A stretch of 64,000 bases of DNA from Victivallis vadensis. GTDB taxonomy: Bacteria > Verrucomicrobiota > Lentisphaeria > Victivallales > Victivallaceae. Positions 15,817-23,646 of this stretch are shown in pieces. The translations under genes and the position numbers were made by a program. The notes below the pieces were generated by a model. That model searched no databases. It was not told the DNA's origin and saw only the letters and a list, made by a program, of their open reading frames with translations. Every line of letters begins with the position of its first letter. The first letter of the stretch is position 1. The DNA is taken from the NCBI RefSeq assembly GCF_003096415.1, contig NZ_QEKH01000025.1, positions 20,660-84,659 on the forward strand, written 5' to 3'.

Positions 15817-16626
15817 TTAAATGGAGTCGATAACACGGATCTCTTCATAGCCGGTGGGCCAGACAGAGTTTTTACGGCACTCATGCAGCCGTTCAATGGC
15901 GGCAATGTTTTCCACTTCTGCAAAGTCCAGAGCTTCGGCTGAAATCTTCCAAACGCCGCAACGATAGGGTTCGCGTTTTTCCACGGCGATGACATGACAG
16001 GGAACATTTTTGCCAAGGCGTACCCGGAGGATTGCCCGGTAGAATGCCAGTTGATAACCGTAGCCATAGCGTTTGAAGTCGGATTCAAACCATTTCAGAT
16101 CATCGCAGGTCTTCAGGTCGATGATGCCATAGCGGTCATTGTAGAAGTCCATTCTGATCTGGCACGGCTCTTTTGCATATTCAGCTCTGACCGTACCTTC
16201 GGCAAATCCGGAGGAGAGCAGTTCTGCTGCGAAGGGATGACTCAAAACTGATTTTTGCAGTTTGGAGATGAATCCGAAATCATCGCCGGAGATGACATCA
16301 CGGTCAAGACCGCTTGCCCATTCCGCATACGCCTTGGTGCTGCGCCCATAGGCATTGCCGGTTTTCGGATTTACCGGACCTTCGGAAACCATGAACTCAC
16401 GGTCAAATTCCTGCTTGCCTTGCAGAATCAGAGCGTGAGCAGCTCTGCCGATGGTGAATGCCGAAGATTCGGACTCTTTGACTTCCCCCTGCATCTTTTT
16501 GAAGTAGAGCTGGGGACAGGAGCGGAAATCGCCAAGCAGATGACTGCTGAGAAATCTCCCGGCCTTTGACGCGGCGTGATATTCATTTGCCGGAACGTCG
16601 AGAATGATGTTTTTGATGTTTTCCAT
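15817..16626 (-). CDS. ExoVIII/RecE-like PD-(D/E)XK exonuclease
   Basis: 269 residues. The nuclease core is IRMDFYNDRYGIIDLKTCDD followed by the Q-motif YGYQLAFYR, and an N-terminal Cys-containing segment FRSCPQLYFKKMQG. It fits the DUF3799/PDDEXK exonuclease VIII family, which resects double-stranded ends to give single strands for annealing. It is the first gene of the replication operon, and promoter-like element 2 ends 35 nt upstream. A longer frame reaches 16812 but would cover that element; AAGAGGTA and ATG 16626 are preferred. Confidence 0.82.
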   Translation of the reverse strand: MENIKNIILDVPANEYHAASKAGRFLSSHLLGDFRSCPQLYFKKMQGEVKESESSAFTIGRAAHALILQGKQEFDREFMVSEGPVNPKTGNAYGRSTKAYAEWASGLDRDVISGDDFGFISKLQKSVLSHPFAAELLSSGFAEGTVRAEYAKEPCQIRMDFYNDRYGIIDLKTCDDLKWFESDFKRYGYGYQLAFYRAILRVRLGKNVPCHVIAVEKREPYRCGVWKISAEALDFAEVENIAAIERLHECRKNSVWPTGYEEIRVIDSI

Positions 16627-16661
16627 TGTGTACCTCTTAAGGTTCAAATTTGTCTCTGCCC

Positions 16662-16696
16662 AGTTTCTCTCCCGGAAGGGCTCATTTTGTCTCACT
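16662..16696 (-). promoter_or_regulatory. Bipartite phage promoter/operator element, copy 2
   Basis: AGTGAGACAAA, one base, nine variable bases, CCGGGAGAGAAACT on the minus strand, 35 nt before the exonuclease start. It overlaps the last codons of the sigma-like gene (SETK and stop). An A/T tract with TTTTTTTCAAAAAAC lies just upstream, as in copy 1. Confidence 0.65.
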
Positions 16697-17269
16697 GTTT
16701 TTTGAAAAAAATGGATTTTTTTTGAATTTTGTTTGGATTTGGGCAAAGTACCGGTAGTAGGTGGGTCTTGAAATATTGAGTTTCTCCAGAATTTCGTACA
16801 GGTCATACCCATCCATGATCAGAATGCAGATCTGGCGCTGTTTTTCGGAAAGGGTGGAGACAATCTTCCGGACTTCAGCAAGGACTTCTTCCCGGCGTTC
16901 TTCGGCTTCAGAAAGCTGATTGCAATACACATCAAAAACGGTAATGTCTCCGCTCTCATCGCTCTTCACCTTCTCATCCAGGAAAATGGCAGGGACATCC
17001 ATTCCATGCCGCATCCGATAGCGGAAAATTCGGCTGCGGAATTGCTTTACCACAGCTTGAGCAAAAGTGTAATAGCTGCATTTTTCAGGATTATAGTTGG
17101 GGGCCGCTTTCACTACCTCCATAGAGATTTCCTGGCAGATATCCTGAAAATCATCTTGGGTCAGGTTGCTATGTCCAATCATAGCCCTGGCGGTGGCTTC
17201 AATGTGCTTGCGGACTTCTTCCGGGATCGGATCAGCGATGACGGAAACAACTTTTTGTTTTTCTTGCAT
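16682..17269 (-). CDS. Phage-encoded sigma-70-family-like factor
   Basis: 195 residues. Region 2-like: DDFQDICQEISMEVVKAAPN, then YNPEKCSYYTFAQAVVKQF; region 4-like HTH: STLSEKQRQICILIMDGYDL and EILEKLNISRPTYYRYFAQI. Layout and size fit an ECF-like sigma factor, though region 2 is divergent. Start ATG 17269 follows GGAG; the frame is open upstream to 17347. It is encoded alone, just before the replication operon, and its 3' end carries promoter-like element 2. The tempting reading is that it recognises these elements. Confidence 0.65.
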   Translation of the reverse strand: MQEKQKVVSVIADPIPEEVRKHIEATARAMIGHSNLTQDDFQDICQEISMEVVKAAPNYNPEKCSYYTFAQAVVKQFRSRIFRYRMRHGMDVPAIFLDEKVKSDESGDITVFDVYCNQLSEAEERREEVLAEVRKIVSTLSEKQRQICILIMDGYDLYEILEKLNISRPTYYRYFAQIQTKFKKNPFFSKNSETK

Positions 17270-17471
17270 AGGACAACTCCTGGTTCGTGTTTCCCGGAAC
17301 CTCGCACCGTGCGCTGTTCCGGCACAAACCGGCAGTTGTTTCCACAAATCAGCAGAAGAATATTAAAAAAAGTTGTATCTCATTGAATATCAGTGTTAAA
17401 AATTTTTATGTTTCCTTTTGTTTCGTTTCCGTTTTCCGGCAGAATGGAAACTTGCCCCGGAAACAAGGGCA

Positions 17472-17502
17472 AAAAAAATCCCCCGGGTGGCGAGCCCGGG
17501 GG
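17472..17502 (-). terminator. Terminator of the integrase operon
   Basis: CCCCCGGG (17480-17487), loop TGGCGAG, CCCGGGGG (17495-17502); on the minus strand the stem is followed by A and seven T (17479-17472). It lies 20-50 nt after the stop of the HTH gene at 17523. Confidence 0.85.
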
Positions 17503-17522
17503 CAAGGAAAAAGGACTGTTTG

Positions 17523-17909
17523 TCAGACCATTTGGTAACCAAACATTTTTTCCTGCTCTTCCCATGATGCGGGGAGCGGTTGAATCAGTTTTGTCAGAGA
17601 CAGCCCGGATGGTGCAGTGCCGTTGATAAAACTCCGCACGATGCGGGGGGAGACATTATTGAGCCGGATAGTTCTGGCGATATAGGAACTATCCATCCCG
17701 AGGTGTTTTGCCAACTCCAGGGTGCTGGAAAATCTTCCTTCATCGATCCATTGTTGCCACCGCCGTGCCTTGGCGAATGCGGCAACCGTCCGGATATCTA
17801 TTTTTTTCTCCTGGGCATCAAAGATTCTGGTTCGCCCGGACTGCCGTGTCAATTTTACTTTCAGCGTAATTTTGATATTACCGTTCTTCATCAGGCTGTA
17901 CTTGCTCAT
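17523..17909 (-). CDS. Recombinase-associated HTH protein
   Basis: 128 residues. KARRWQQWIDEGRFSSTLEL, then AKHLGMDSSYIARTIRLNNV and PRIVRSFINGTAPSGLSLTK, and the end PLPASWEEQEKMF: a ParB/KorB-like helix-turn-helix pattern in a small protein often found directly downstream of prophage serine recombinases. It probably assists or regulates recombination. ATG 17909 follows GAGGAAAT at good spacing and overlaps the recombinase end by 32 nt; an ATG at 17924 is also in frame. Confidence 0.65.
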   Translation of the reverse strand: MSKYSLMKNGNIKITLKVKLTRQSGRTRIFDAQEKKIDIRTVAAFAKARRWQQWIDEGRFSSTLELAKHLGMDSSYIARTIRLNNVSPRIVRSFINGTAPSGLSLTKLIQPLPASWEEQEKMFGYQMV

Positions 17910-19176
17910 TTTCAATTTCCTCATATATTGATTGGATTCCGGCGGTCTTGACTTCTATATCAAGGCTCTCGCCGTACACTGTTACCTTATCGATCATAAG
18001 ATGGAGCAGCTTCTGCCGCTCGGCTGGATACAACCCATCCCAGAAATTCCCCATATCAGAAAACTGCTCATCAAGCATTCCGGCGGTAATGCCTTGCTGG
18101 CGGATAAGCTGTCTGAATGTTTCTGACCGGAAAATCTTGCCAAGCTCATCCATCACAAGGTTTTCTATGTCAGAGCCGGGGATGCGGTGAACGGGGCAGT
18201 CTGCTTTGCCGCGTTTGGAATCTTTTTGACATATATAATAGTAGTATTTCCGCCCATCGCTTTTTCTGGCATAATGCGGCATCATTGCACAACCGCAGTG
18301 TCCGCAACGCAGTATTCCCTTCAGCGGAGCATTTACCGATTCGCGGGTCTTGCCCCCCTTGGGGGTGGCGGCATTGATTTTCAGCAACCGCTGAACCTCA
18401 TTCCATGTTTCCAGCGGTATTATGGCTTCATGCTCCCCGTCATAAATCTGCCCTTTATATTCTACCTTGCCGATGCAGGCATAGGAGTTTAACTGGCGGT
18501 AGATGTGGGAAGTGTTCCACTCGCGCCCGGTTCTTATTCGTAACCCGTTGCTGTTCAATTCCATAGCAATCTGCTTGGGGGACTGTATTTCAAGGTAACG
18601 CTGGAATATGCGTTTCAGTACCTCTGCTTCATCCTGGCGGACAACCATTTTCTTGTTTTCTGATTTGTAACCGTATGGTAATGTGCCACCTGCGAATTTC
18701 CCCTGCTTCCGTGTCGCAGCCATTTTGTCGCGGATACGATCTGCGATGATCTCCCGTTCATATTGTGCGAAGGTCATCAGAATATTGAGCATCATTCTGC
18801 CGGTGGAGCCGCTTGTATCAATTTGCTGGGTGACGCTGACAAAGCTCACTCCATGTTTTTCAAATCTGCTTTGCAGTTCGGCAAAATCCACCAGGGAGCG
18901 TGACAGACGGTCAATTTTGTATATGACCACCACATCAACATTTCCTGCTTCAATGTCAGCCAGCAGCTCCTTGAGTGCCGGACGTTCCAGCGTACCGCCG
19001 GAGAACCCTCCGTCATCATACCGCTTGGGCATCAGCTCCCAGCCATTGAACTGCTGACTTTGTATGTAACTTTCACAAGCCTGACGCTGGGCATCCAAGC
19101 TGTTAAACGCCTGGTCCAAACCCTCTTCGTGGCTTTTGCGGGTGTACACTATGCACCGTTTTTTCTGTTGTTCCAT
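17878..19176 (-). CDS. Large serine recombinase (phage integrase)
   Basis: 432 residues. Resolvase domain with catalytic Ser15 in YTRKSHEEG, DGGFSGGTLERPAL, YKIDRLSRS and GRMMLNILMTFAQYERE; recombinase domain with GTLPYGYK; zinc beta-ribbon CGHCGCAM...YYICQKDSKRGKADC. It would integrate and excise the element between attP and attB without a tRNA-type homology. It begins 3 nt after the DUF2924 stop, and the ribosome site GGAG is inside that gene. Its size is near the lower end for the group. Confidence 0.93.
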   Translation of the reverse strand: MEQQKKRCIVYTRKSHEEGLDQAFNSLDAQRQACESYIQSQQFNGWELMPKRYDDGGFSGGTLERPALKELLADIEAGNVDVVVIYKIDRLSRSLVDFAELQSRFEKHGVSFVSVTQQIDTSGSTGRMMLNILMTFAQYEREIIADRIRDKMAATRKQGKFAGGTLPYGYKSENKKMVVRQDEAEVLKRIFQRYLEIQSPKQIAMELNSNGLRIRTGREWNTSHIYRQLNSYACIGKVEYKGQIYDGEHEAIIPLETWNEVQRLLKINAATPKGGKTRESVNAPLKGILRCGHCGCAMMPHYARKSDGRKYYYYICQKDSKRGKADCPVHRIPGSDIENLVMDELGKIFRSETFRQLIRQQGITAGMLDEQFSDMGNFWDGLYPAERQKLLHLMIDKVTVYGESLDIEVKTAGIQSIYEEIENEQVQPDEER

Positions 19177-19179
19177 AAA

Positions 19180-19605
19180 TTATACTCCGAAAAATCTTTT
19201 ACCGTTCCAGTGGGTTCCTGTTATTTTTTCCGCTATGGCAGAGAGGGAACTGTAGGTCTCTCCGCCATAGATAAAAGTTCCGGCTTCACCAACCGTGACT
19301 TCATAATTCTGCCCTTTGTATTGCCGGACGAGCCGTGTCCCCGGCAGAAATGTTTTCAGCGTTTTACCGCTTTTGCGGTCACGGCATTCCTCTTCATCAG
19401 CAATCCGGTCAAGGGTGGCAAGTTCAGCATCCGTAAGTCCACCGCAGATATTTTCCTGCACCCTGTACTGCAGTCTCCGTTTGATGGTCTCTGCATTGCT
19501 GATTTGGATATCAAACCCGAACTCCTGCCGGAACATCTCCTTGAGTTCCGAGATGTCTGCGGCATCAATCAGTGCCAATTCTGCCTGAATATTAGTTTTT
19601 TTCAT
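19180..19605 (-). CDS. DUF2924 protein
   Basis: 141 residues. LPGTRLVRQYKGQNYEVTV, then FIYGGETYSSLSAIAEKITG and THWNGKRFFGV are the hallmark of DUF2924, a family found almost always immediately upstream of serine recombinases in prophages and integrative elements. The N-terminal half (AELALIDAADISELKEMF) is helical. A role as a recombination directionality or accessory factor is plausible but unproven. AAGGAG precedes ATG 19605; an open frame extends to 19632. Confidence 0.82.
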   Translation of the reverse strand: MKKTNIQAELALIDAADISELKEMFRQEFGFDIQISNAETIKRRLQYRVQENICGGLTDAELATLDRIADEEECRDRKSGKTLKTFLPGTRLVRQYKGQNYEVTVGEAGTFIYGGETYSSLSAIAEKITGTHWNGKRFFGV

Positions 19606-19750
19606 ACAAATAGTCTCCTTCGCTGTCCACATAATTAAGCGTGCTTTCGTCCTGATATCCAGTCTGTTTTCCGCTATTACGCCTTATAACTGCGATAATT
19701 AAACGCACCGCCAAAGTGATGTTTTCCGGGATGTCTCTTTTATGGGGCAT
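19592..19750 (-). CDS. Small protein, first gene of the integrase operon
   Basis: 52 residues: MPHKRDIPENITLAVRLIIA, a basic stretch VIRRNSGKQTG, and an acidic tail. CAGGAGAAAAG lies before the ATG, and promoter-like element 3 ends 30 nt upstream, so this is the first gene of the operon 19750-17523. It overlaps the DUF2924 start by 14 nt. No family recognised. Confidence 0.5.
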   Translation of the reverse strand: MPHKRDIPENITLAVRLIIAVIRRNSGKQTGYQDESTLNYVDSEGDYLYEKN

Positions 19751-19780
19751 AACTTTTCTCCTGTGTTGATGTCTCTAACA

Positions 19781-19815
19781 AGTTTCTCTCCCGGAGAGCG
19801 TGAATTTGTCTCACT
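19781..19815 (-). promoter_or_regulatory. Bipartite phage promoter/operator element, copy 3
   Basis: AGTGAGACAAA, one base, nine variable bases, CCGGGAGAGAAACT on the minus strand, 30 nt before the 52-codon gene. It lies in the divergent region between the integrase operon and the XRE regulator, the usual location for a repressor operator. Confidence 0.65.
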
Positions 19816-19831
19816 ATTTTTATTTTTTTTC

Positions 19832-19859
19832 TTGATTTTTTCAAAATGTGTAGTATTTT
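19832..19859 (+). promoter_or_regulatory. Probable promoter of the XRE-ImmA operon
   Basis: TTGATT (19832-19837), 16-bp spacer, TATTTT (19854-19859), 57 nt before the ATG at 19917. It starts 16 bp from element 3, close enough for one protein to control both directions. Confidence 0.4.
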
Positions 19860-19916
19860 ATCAATATTACAGCAATAAAATGCATACAGACACAGAATTA
19901 AACAAAGGATAGATAT

Positions 19917-20315
19917 ATGGCAGGTGGCAGCAAAGCATTGGGCGATAGAATTCGCACCTTGAGAGAAGAGAAGCGGGCAACAGATCCCGGCAATTTCTCT
20001 GGGCGGCAGTTTGCCATTGCCTTGGGAATCAGCCCTACCTATCTTTCCAAAATAGAAACCGGGGAACTCCCGGCAAGTGCCGAACTGCTCAAATCAATGG
20101 CTCTGAAATTGGGGACCAATGTTGATGAATTACTTGCTCTCGGAAATAAAATCGATCCGGAGCTGGATACCATCATCAAGGAGAAACCGCAAATAATGGC
20201 GGATTTTCTCCGTACTGCAAGCGGTCTCTCCAAGGAGCAACTTGATAAAGTGCGGACATTTATGAATTTTGTTCAGGCTGAAAATGCACCGGCAGAAAAG
20301 AAAGGCGATGAGTGA
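19917..20315 (+). CDS. XRE-family transcriptional regulator (repressor-like)
   Basis: 132 residues. The N-terminal HTH has GDRIRTLREEKRATDPGNFS and FAIALGISPTYLSKIETGEL; the C-terminal half is helical (TIIKEKPQIMADFLRTASGL). It is followed 3 nt later by an ImmA/IrrE-type protease, the arrangement of ImmR-ImmA in ICEBs1 and phages, where the protease inactivates the repressor on induction. AAAGGATAG precedes the ATG. Probable main repressor of the element. Confidence 0.85.
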   Translation: MAGGSKALGDRIRTLREEKRATDPGNFSGRQFAIALGISPTYLSKIETGELPASAELLKSMALKLGTNVDELLALGNKIDPELDTIIKEKPQIMADFLRTASGLSKEQLDKVRTFMNFVQAENAPAEKKGDE

Positions 20316-20318
20316 CGC

Positions 20319-21029
20319 ATGGCCTATATTGCCGATAATATCATAGAAGAAGACACTCTTTCTCTTTTGGCGGAGTTCACGGAAAAATACGGAAAACCGT
20401 TGACCGCACCCGTGCCGATTGAGGATTTGTTGGAGTTTGTCTACGGCATCTGTCCAGAAACGGCAGAGTTCCCGGATGATGACATCCTTGCTCATTCTTC
20501 AGTGGATAAAAATGGAAAAATCACGATGCGGGTCAATCCTTGCATCTATCCGTATCCACCGTACAATAACCACAAGCAAGCGGGGCGTTTCCATTTCTCC
20601 CTTGCTCACGAGGTCGGACATATACGGCTTCATCTGCCGGAAATCCTTGCTGCTTACAAGATGGATGATTTGTTTGATGGTGATGCTCCCAAAGAGTATT
20701 CTGTTTACCGAAAAAGCGAAGAGCATCCGAAAAAACGCAAAGAGCAGAAAGAAATCCAGGCGGATATTTATGCCAAACTTCTCCTTATGCCGCAGTCACT
20801 TATATTGCAGGAGTGGGAGAAGATGTTCGGACCGGACAGCGGACCGCAGAACGTTTTCAAGGAGATGGAAGAGTTGCGCCAGAACTCCCTTTACCCGGAC
20901 AGCGTCCGCCCCAAAGTCGCCAAAGACCTGGCAGCGATTTTCGAGGTTTCAGCAGAGGCAATGCAGTATCGTTTGGAAAAATTGCACCTCATTGAGACCG
21001 AAGAGCAATTGCAGGGATCCCTTTTTTAA
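20319..21029 (+). CDS. ImmA/IrrE-family metallopeptidase
   Basis: 236 residues with the zinc-protease motif HEVGH at 97-101 (FSLAHEVGHIRLHLPE) and, further on, QKEIQADIYAKLLLMPQ, which supplies the third metal ligand. The C-terminus ends in an HTH-like segment AKDLAAIFEVSAEAMQYRLE. By analogy with ImmA and IrrE it would cleave the XRE repressor encoded just upstream when DNA damage or another cue is sensed, switching on the phage operons. The gap of 3 nt indicates one transcript. Confidence 0.87.
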   Translation: MAYIADNIIEEDTLSLLAEFTEKYGKPLTAPVPIEDLLEFVYGICPETAEFPDDDILAHSSVDKNGKITMRVNPCIYPYPPYNNHKQAGRFHFSLAHEVGHIRLHLPEILAAYKMDDLFDGDAPKEYSVYRKSEEHPKKRKEQKEIQADIYAKLLLMPQSLILQEWEKMFGPDSGPQNVFKEMEELRQNSLYPDSVRPKVAKDLAAIFEVSAEAMQYRLEKLHLIETEEQLQGSLF

Positions 21030-21033
21030 GAGG

Positions 21034-21064
21034 AATACCCACTCTTTTTTTTGAGTTGGGTATT
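21034..21064 (+). repeat. Hairpin with T-rich loop after immA
   Basis: AATACCCACTC, eight T, then GAGTTGGGTATT with one bulged base. The T run lies in the loop, so it is not a standard terminator; it may be an attenuator or a repressor-binding site between the protease gene and the gene at 21103. Confidence 0.45.
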
Positions 21065-21102
21065 GATGTTTATATCAATATCAATACAGGAGAACAGAAG
21101 AA

Positions 21103-22329
21103 ATGGCTGAATTTGACATCCAGAAAGTGTTCAGGCAAGTCGACAATGAGTTGAAGAAAGCGTATTTTCAGTCCCGCGTTCCGGATATGAAGATCGATTG
21201 GAAAACCGTAGGCAAAAATAATATCAACCCATTGTTCGAAGCATTCAAAAACCTGCCTACGGAGCAGAGGGAAAAAGTGAGCCAGGAGATGAACGATGTT
21301 TTTGACATCTCCATAAACAAGGCAAGCGGTCCGGTAATCCATAATCTTGTAAAGCTCTTTGAGCTGCAGACCCCGGCAGATTTTGAAGATTGGACCTTGC
21401 CCAACAAGAGTATGTGGATACTGATCAATGGCAGTGATGAAGTGAAGAAGCGTATTTTCCGCTATACGGAAGTAGACTCTATTTCCGAACGGTTCTGGCT
21501 GAAGGTGTCATTGCAGGGGGAGTGCAGCGGAAAAATTACTTATACCGGAGAGCAGATGTCGGCATTGCGGGAAACGATAAGTGCATTTGTTTTCCGGCAT
21601 ACCGGACATGGCAAACAGTGCATCATTGACCATGTCGTGCGGGACGATATGGGGGAAGAATGTTTCTTTGTGTATTATGACAAACCCCATCGTATCATAC
21701 CCCAATGGAATGAAAACGGCTTTTCCTGGGATGTCGATCATGCCAGTTCAGAAATGGTTTTTGTTTTTGACTATGTCCGTAATGAGCTGCGTATCCGGGC
21801 AAAAGCGTTTGACCGAGCCAAAAGAACTCTGCTTTGCCAGACCTGGGCAGATATTATGCGTGGCGTATCTTTGGATCAGTCCAGTTTCCGGAGCAAGCTT
21901 TACGATATAGATGATTTCATATACAGGGAAAAATCGCACTTGCCGTTGGAGCTGGTCAATATTTTTTCCACTTTTGAAGTATCATTTATTGATGTCGATT
22001 TGGATGGCAGTGGCAAGGAACGGCTCACCTATAACCATAAAGACGGCGATGTCTATGACCGGCTTGATACGCTTTACAGTAACCAGGCGTTGGTCAGGGG
22101 ACTGGCAGAAGTTCGCAAAATTAAATTCCGTGTCAGGCTGAATCCCCGGTTCAAATTCAACCGTGATATGGTCATCTATTTTTCCGGAGACCATACCGAT
22201 CTCTATTCCAAGAATGAAGCGGTCCGGCAGACTTTGGCTGATGCTTTTGAAACGCTTGGTGTTATACAGTCTCCGGTAATGGATGTAATCAATGGTGCTG
22301 CCGATGAGCGAAATAAAGTTGCTGTCTGA
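21103..22329 (+). CDS. Unknown protein, first of a two-gene unit
   Basis: 408 residues, soluble, no signal peptide or membrane segment. Visible segments: a helical N-terminus with FRQVDNELKKAYFQSR; TEQREKVSQEMNDVFDI; RHTGHGKQCIIDHVVRDDMG; and YNHKDGDVYDRLDTL. I see no nucleotide-binding, nuclease or HTH motif. CAGGAG precedes the ATG. It overlaps the next gene by 26 nt and is encoded downstream of the XRE-ImmA switch on the lysogeny strand, where superinfection-exclusion or other cargo genes are often located. It may be a defence or lysogenic-conversion gene, but nothing in the sequence proves this. Confidence 0.6.
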   Translation: MAEFDIQKVFRQVDNELKKAYFQSRVPDMKIDWKTVGKNNINPLFEAFKNLPTEQREKVSQEMNDVFDISINKASGPVIHNLVKLFELQTPADFEDWTLPNKSMWILINGSDEVKKRIFRYTEVDSISERFWLKVSLQGECSGKITYTGEQMSALRETISAFVFRHTGHGKQCIIDHVVRDDMGEECFFVYYDKPHRIIPQWNENGFSWDVDHASSEMVFVFDYVRNELRIRAKAFDRAKRTLLCQTWADIMRGVSLDQSSFRSKLYDIDDFIYREKSHLPLELVNIFSTFEVSFIDVDLDGSGKERLTYNHKDGDVYDRLDTLYSNQALVRGLAEVRKIKFRVRLNPRFKFNRDMVIYFSGDHTDLYSKNEAVRQTLADAFETLGVIQSPVMDVINGAADERNKVAV

Positions 22330-23263
22330 ATGGCTGAATCATGATCGCCCGGAAATCCCCTGGCAGACCATTGATAAACTCTCGGCATACTGGCAGCAAA
22401 AGAGGATGGTATATCCGGTAGGCAGGGAACGGACAACCGCCCGCTGTCATTGTGATATGGATCATGAGGAAGAAGTTTTTTATCCGCAAGGAAAACCGGT
22501 AATTCTCTGTTCCTACACCGGATGTACCCGGGAAGTTTCTACAACAGAGTTGCGGGACTGGCATTTTGACAGTTCTGTATTTGTCCGGCATCTTGGTGAA
22601 CTGTTCCAATGCAAAGGGACTCCGGAAGAAATCATCGGCGGCAACCTGTGGTCACTGGGAATGACTGCTCACCGCATTGGCGGTATTCCACGTGATGTTT
22701 ACTTTGCTCTGAATCTCGGCAAAGACAGTTTTAACATATATGAGCGTTTACCCAAAGATGGAACGCAGGCGATACTGATTTCCGGATCTTCACAGATGCA
22801 GTATTCAGATCATTTCAAAGCAGACCATGTATTCAGCATCAGTGACATCCTGTCATTTGCCGGAGACCGCCTGGAGCTGAATATTGATGCGATGAACGCA
22901 CGGCTGGGTCTGCCGGTAGAGAAAAAGAAAAAGCCGAAGAATACCACCGGGAGCAGAGCCAATAATGTAAAAAAGATGCTTGCGGAAATAATCAAAGAAA
23001 TAAGCGGAGCATATAGCCATTACTGCAATCAGAATTACCGGGATAACGGGTCGCAGGAACTTTACCCACGGCTGACTTTTGAGCAGTTGGGAGAGCGTGT
23101 CGGAATCTCCAAAGGTACGGTTTCAAAAATATTCAGCGAAGAAGATGAGAACGGAGATCCGGCATACAAAGAGCTTCATATTATGTGGGAAATTCTTGGC
23201 TCAAAAGCGCAGATACTCAAATATGGTATGACGCATCTGCAAAATAAGCAAAAAGGCAGATAA
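22304..23263 (+). CDS. Unknown zinc/HTH protein, second of a two-gene unit
   Basis: 319 residues from ATG 22304, overlapping the upstream gene by 26 nt (ATG 22292 is also possible). The N-terminal half has RCHCDMDHEEEV and LCSYTGCTREVS, a possible Cys/His metal site; the centre is mixed; a Lys-rich linker (KKKKPKN) is followed by a helical domain and a C-terminal HTH, LTFEQLGERVGISKGTVSKI. It may be a DNA-binding partner of the 408-residue protein. A terminator follows at 23271. No family recognised. Confidence 0.6.
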   Translation: MSEIKLLSEWLNHDRPEIPWQTIDKLSAYWQQKRMVYPVGRERTTARCHCDMDHEEEVFYPQGKPVILCSYTGCTREVSTTELRDWHFDSSVFVRHLGELFQCKGTPEEIIGGNLWSLGMTAHRIGGIPRDVYFALNLGKDSFNIYERLPKDGTQAILISGSSQMQYSDHFKADHVFSISDILSFAGDRLELNIDAMNARLGLPVEKKKKPKNTTGSRANNVKKMLAEIIKEISGAYSHYCNQNYRDNGSQELYPRLTFEQLGERVGISKGTVSKIFSEEDENGDPAYKELHIMWEILGSKAQILKYGMTHLQNKQKGR

Positions 23264-23270
23264 AACAGAG

Positions 23271-23298
23271 AGCGGCAAGAGCAATCCTGCCGCTTTTT
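23271..23298 (+). terminator. Terminator of the two-gene unit
   Basis: AGCGGCA (23271-23277), ten-base loop, TGCCGCT (23288-23294), then TTTTT. It lies directly against the 3' end of the GNAT fragment on the other strand, so it may mark one end of the mobile element's gene content. Confidence 0.8.
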
Positions 23299-23572
23299 AC
23301 ATTCCTTTTTGCATCACTTTTTCAAAGCGGAAGAAACCGGAAGTATTTATGTCTTTGAATTCTTCCGTCAGGTCATGTTCTTCCCGATGGGATTCGTTGA
23401 AAAATTCCACGATTTTGAAACCACATTTATTTACATAAAAATGGATGTTGCGCCGCTCAAAATAGGGAGTATGAGTTTCCCAAATCCTTGCATCCGGATA
23501 AGTTGACTCAATGAGCTGCCATGCTTTGAATCCGATCCGCTTATTGATGAACTCTTTAAATATAAGGCTATG
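23297..23572 (-). pseudogene. 3' fragment of a GNAT acetyltransferase gene
   Basis: The minus strand reads, without a start codon, FKEFINKRIGFKAWQLIEST, then WETHTPYFERRNIHFYVNKC and FKIVEFFNESHREEHD, ending KVMQKGM and TAA at 23299-23297. This is the C-terminal half of a GNAT N-acetyltransferase. An in-frame TGA lies just upstream of the readable part, and the N-terminal acetyl-CoA-binding region is missing. Truncation on the higher-coordinate side, where AT-rich sequence starts, suggests a rearrangement. Confidence 0.7.
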
Positions 23573-23646
23573 TCACAACAAACAGTTGATAAATAGCCAT
23601 TTTTATAGGGGAGTATCAGAACTCCCCTGCAAACTGTTATTTGCAG

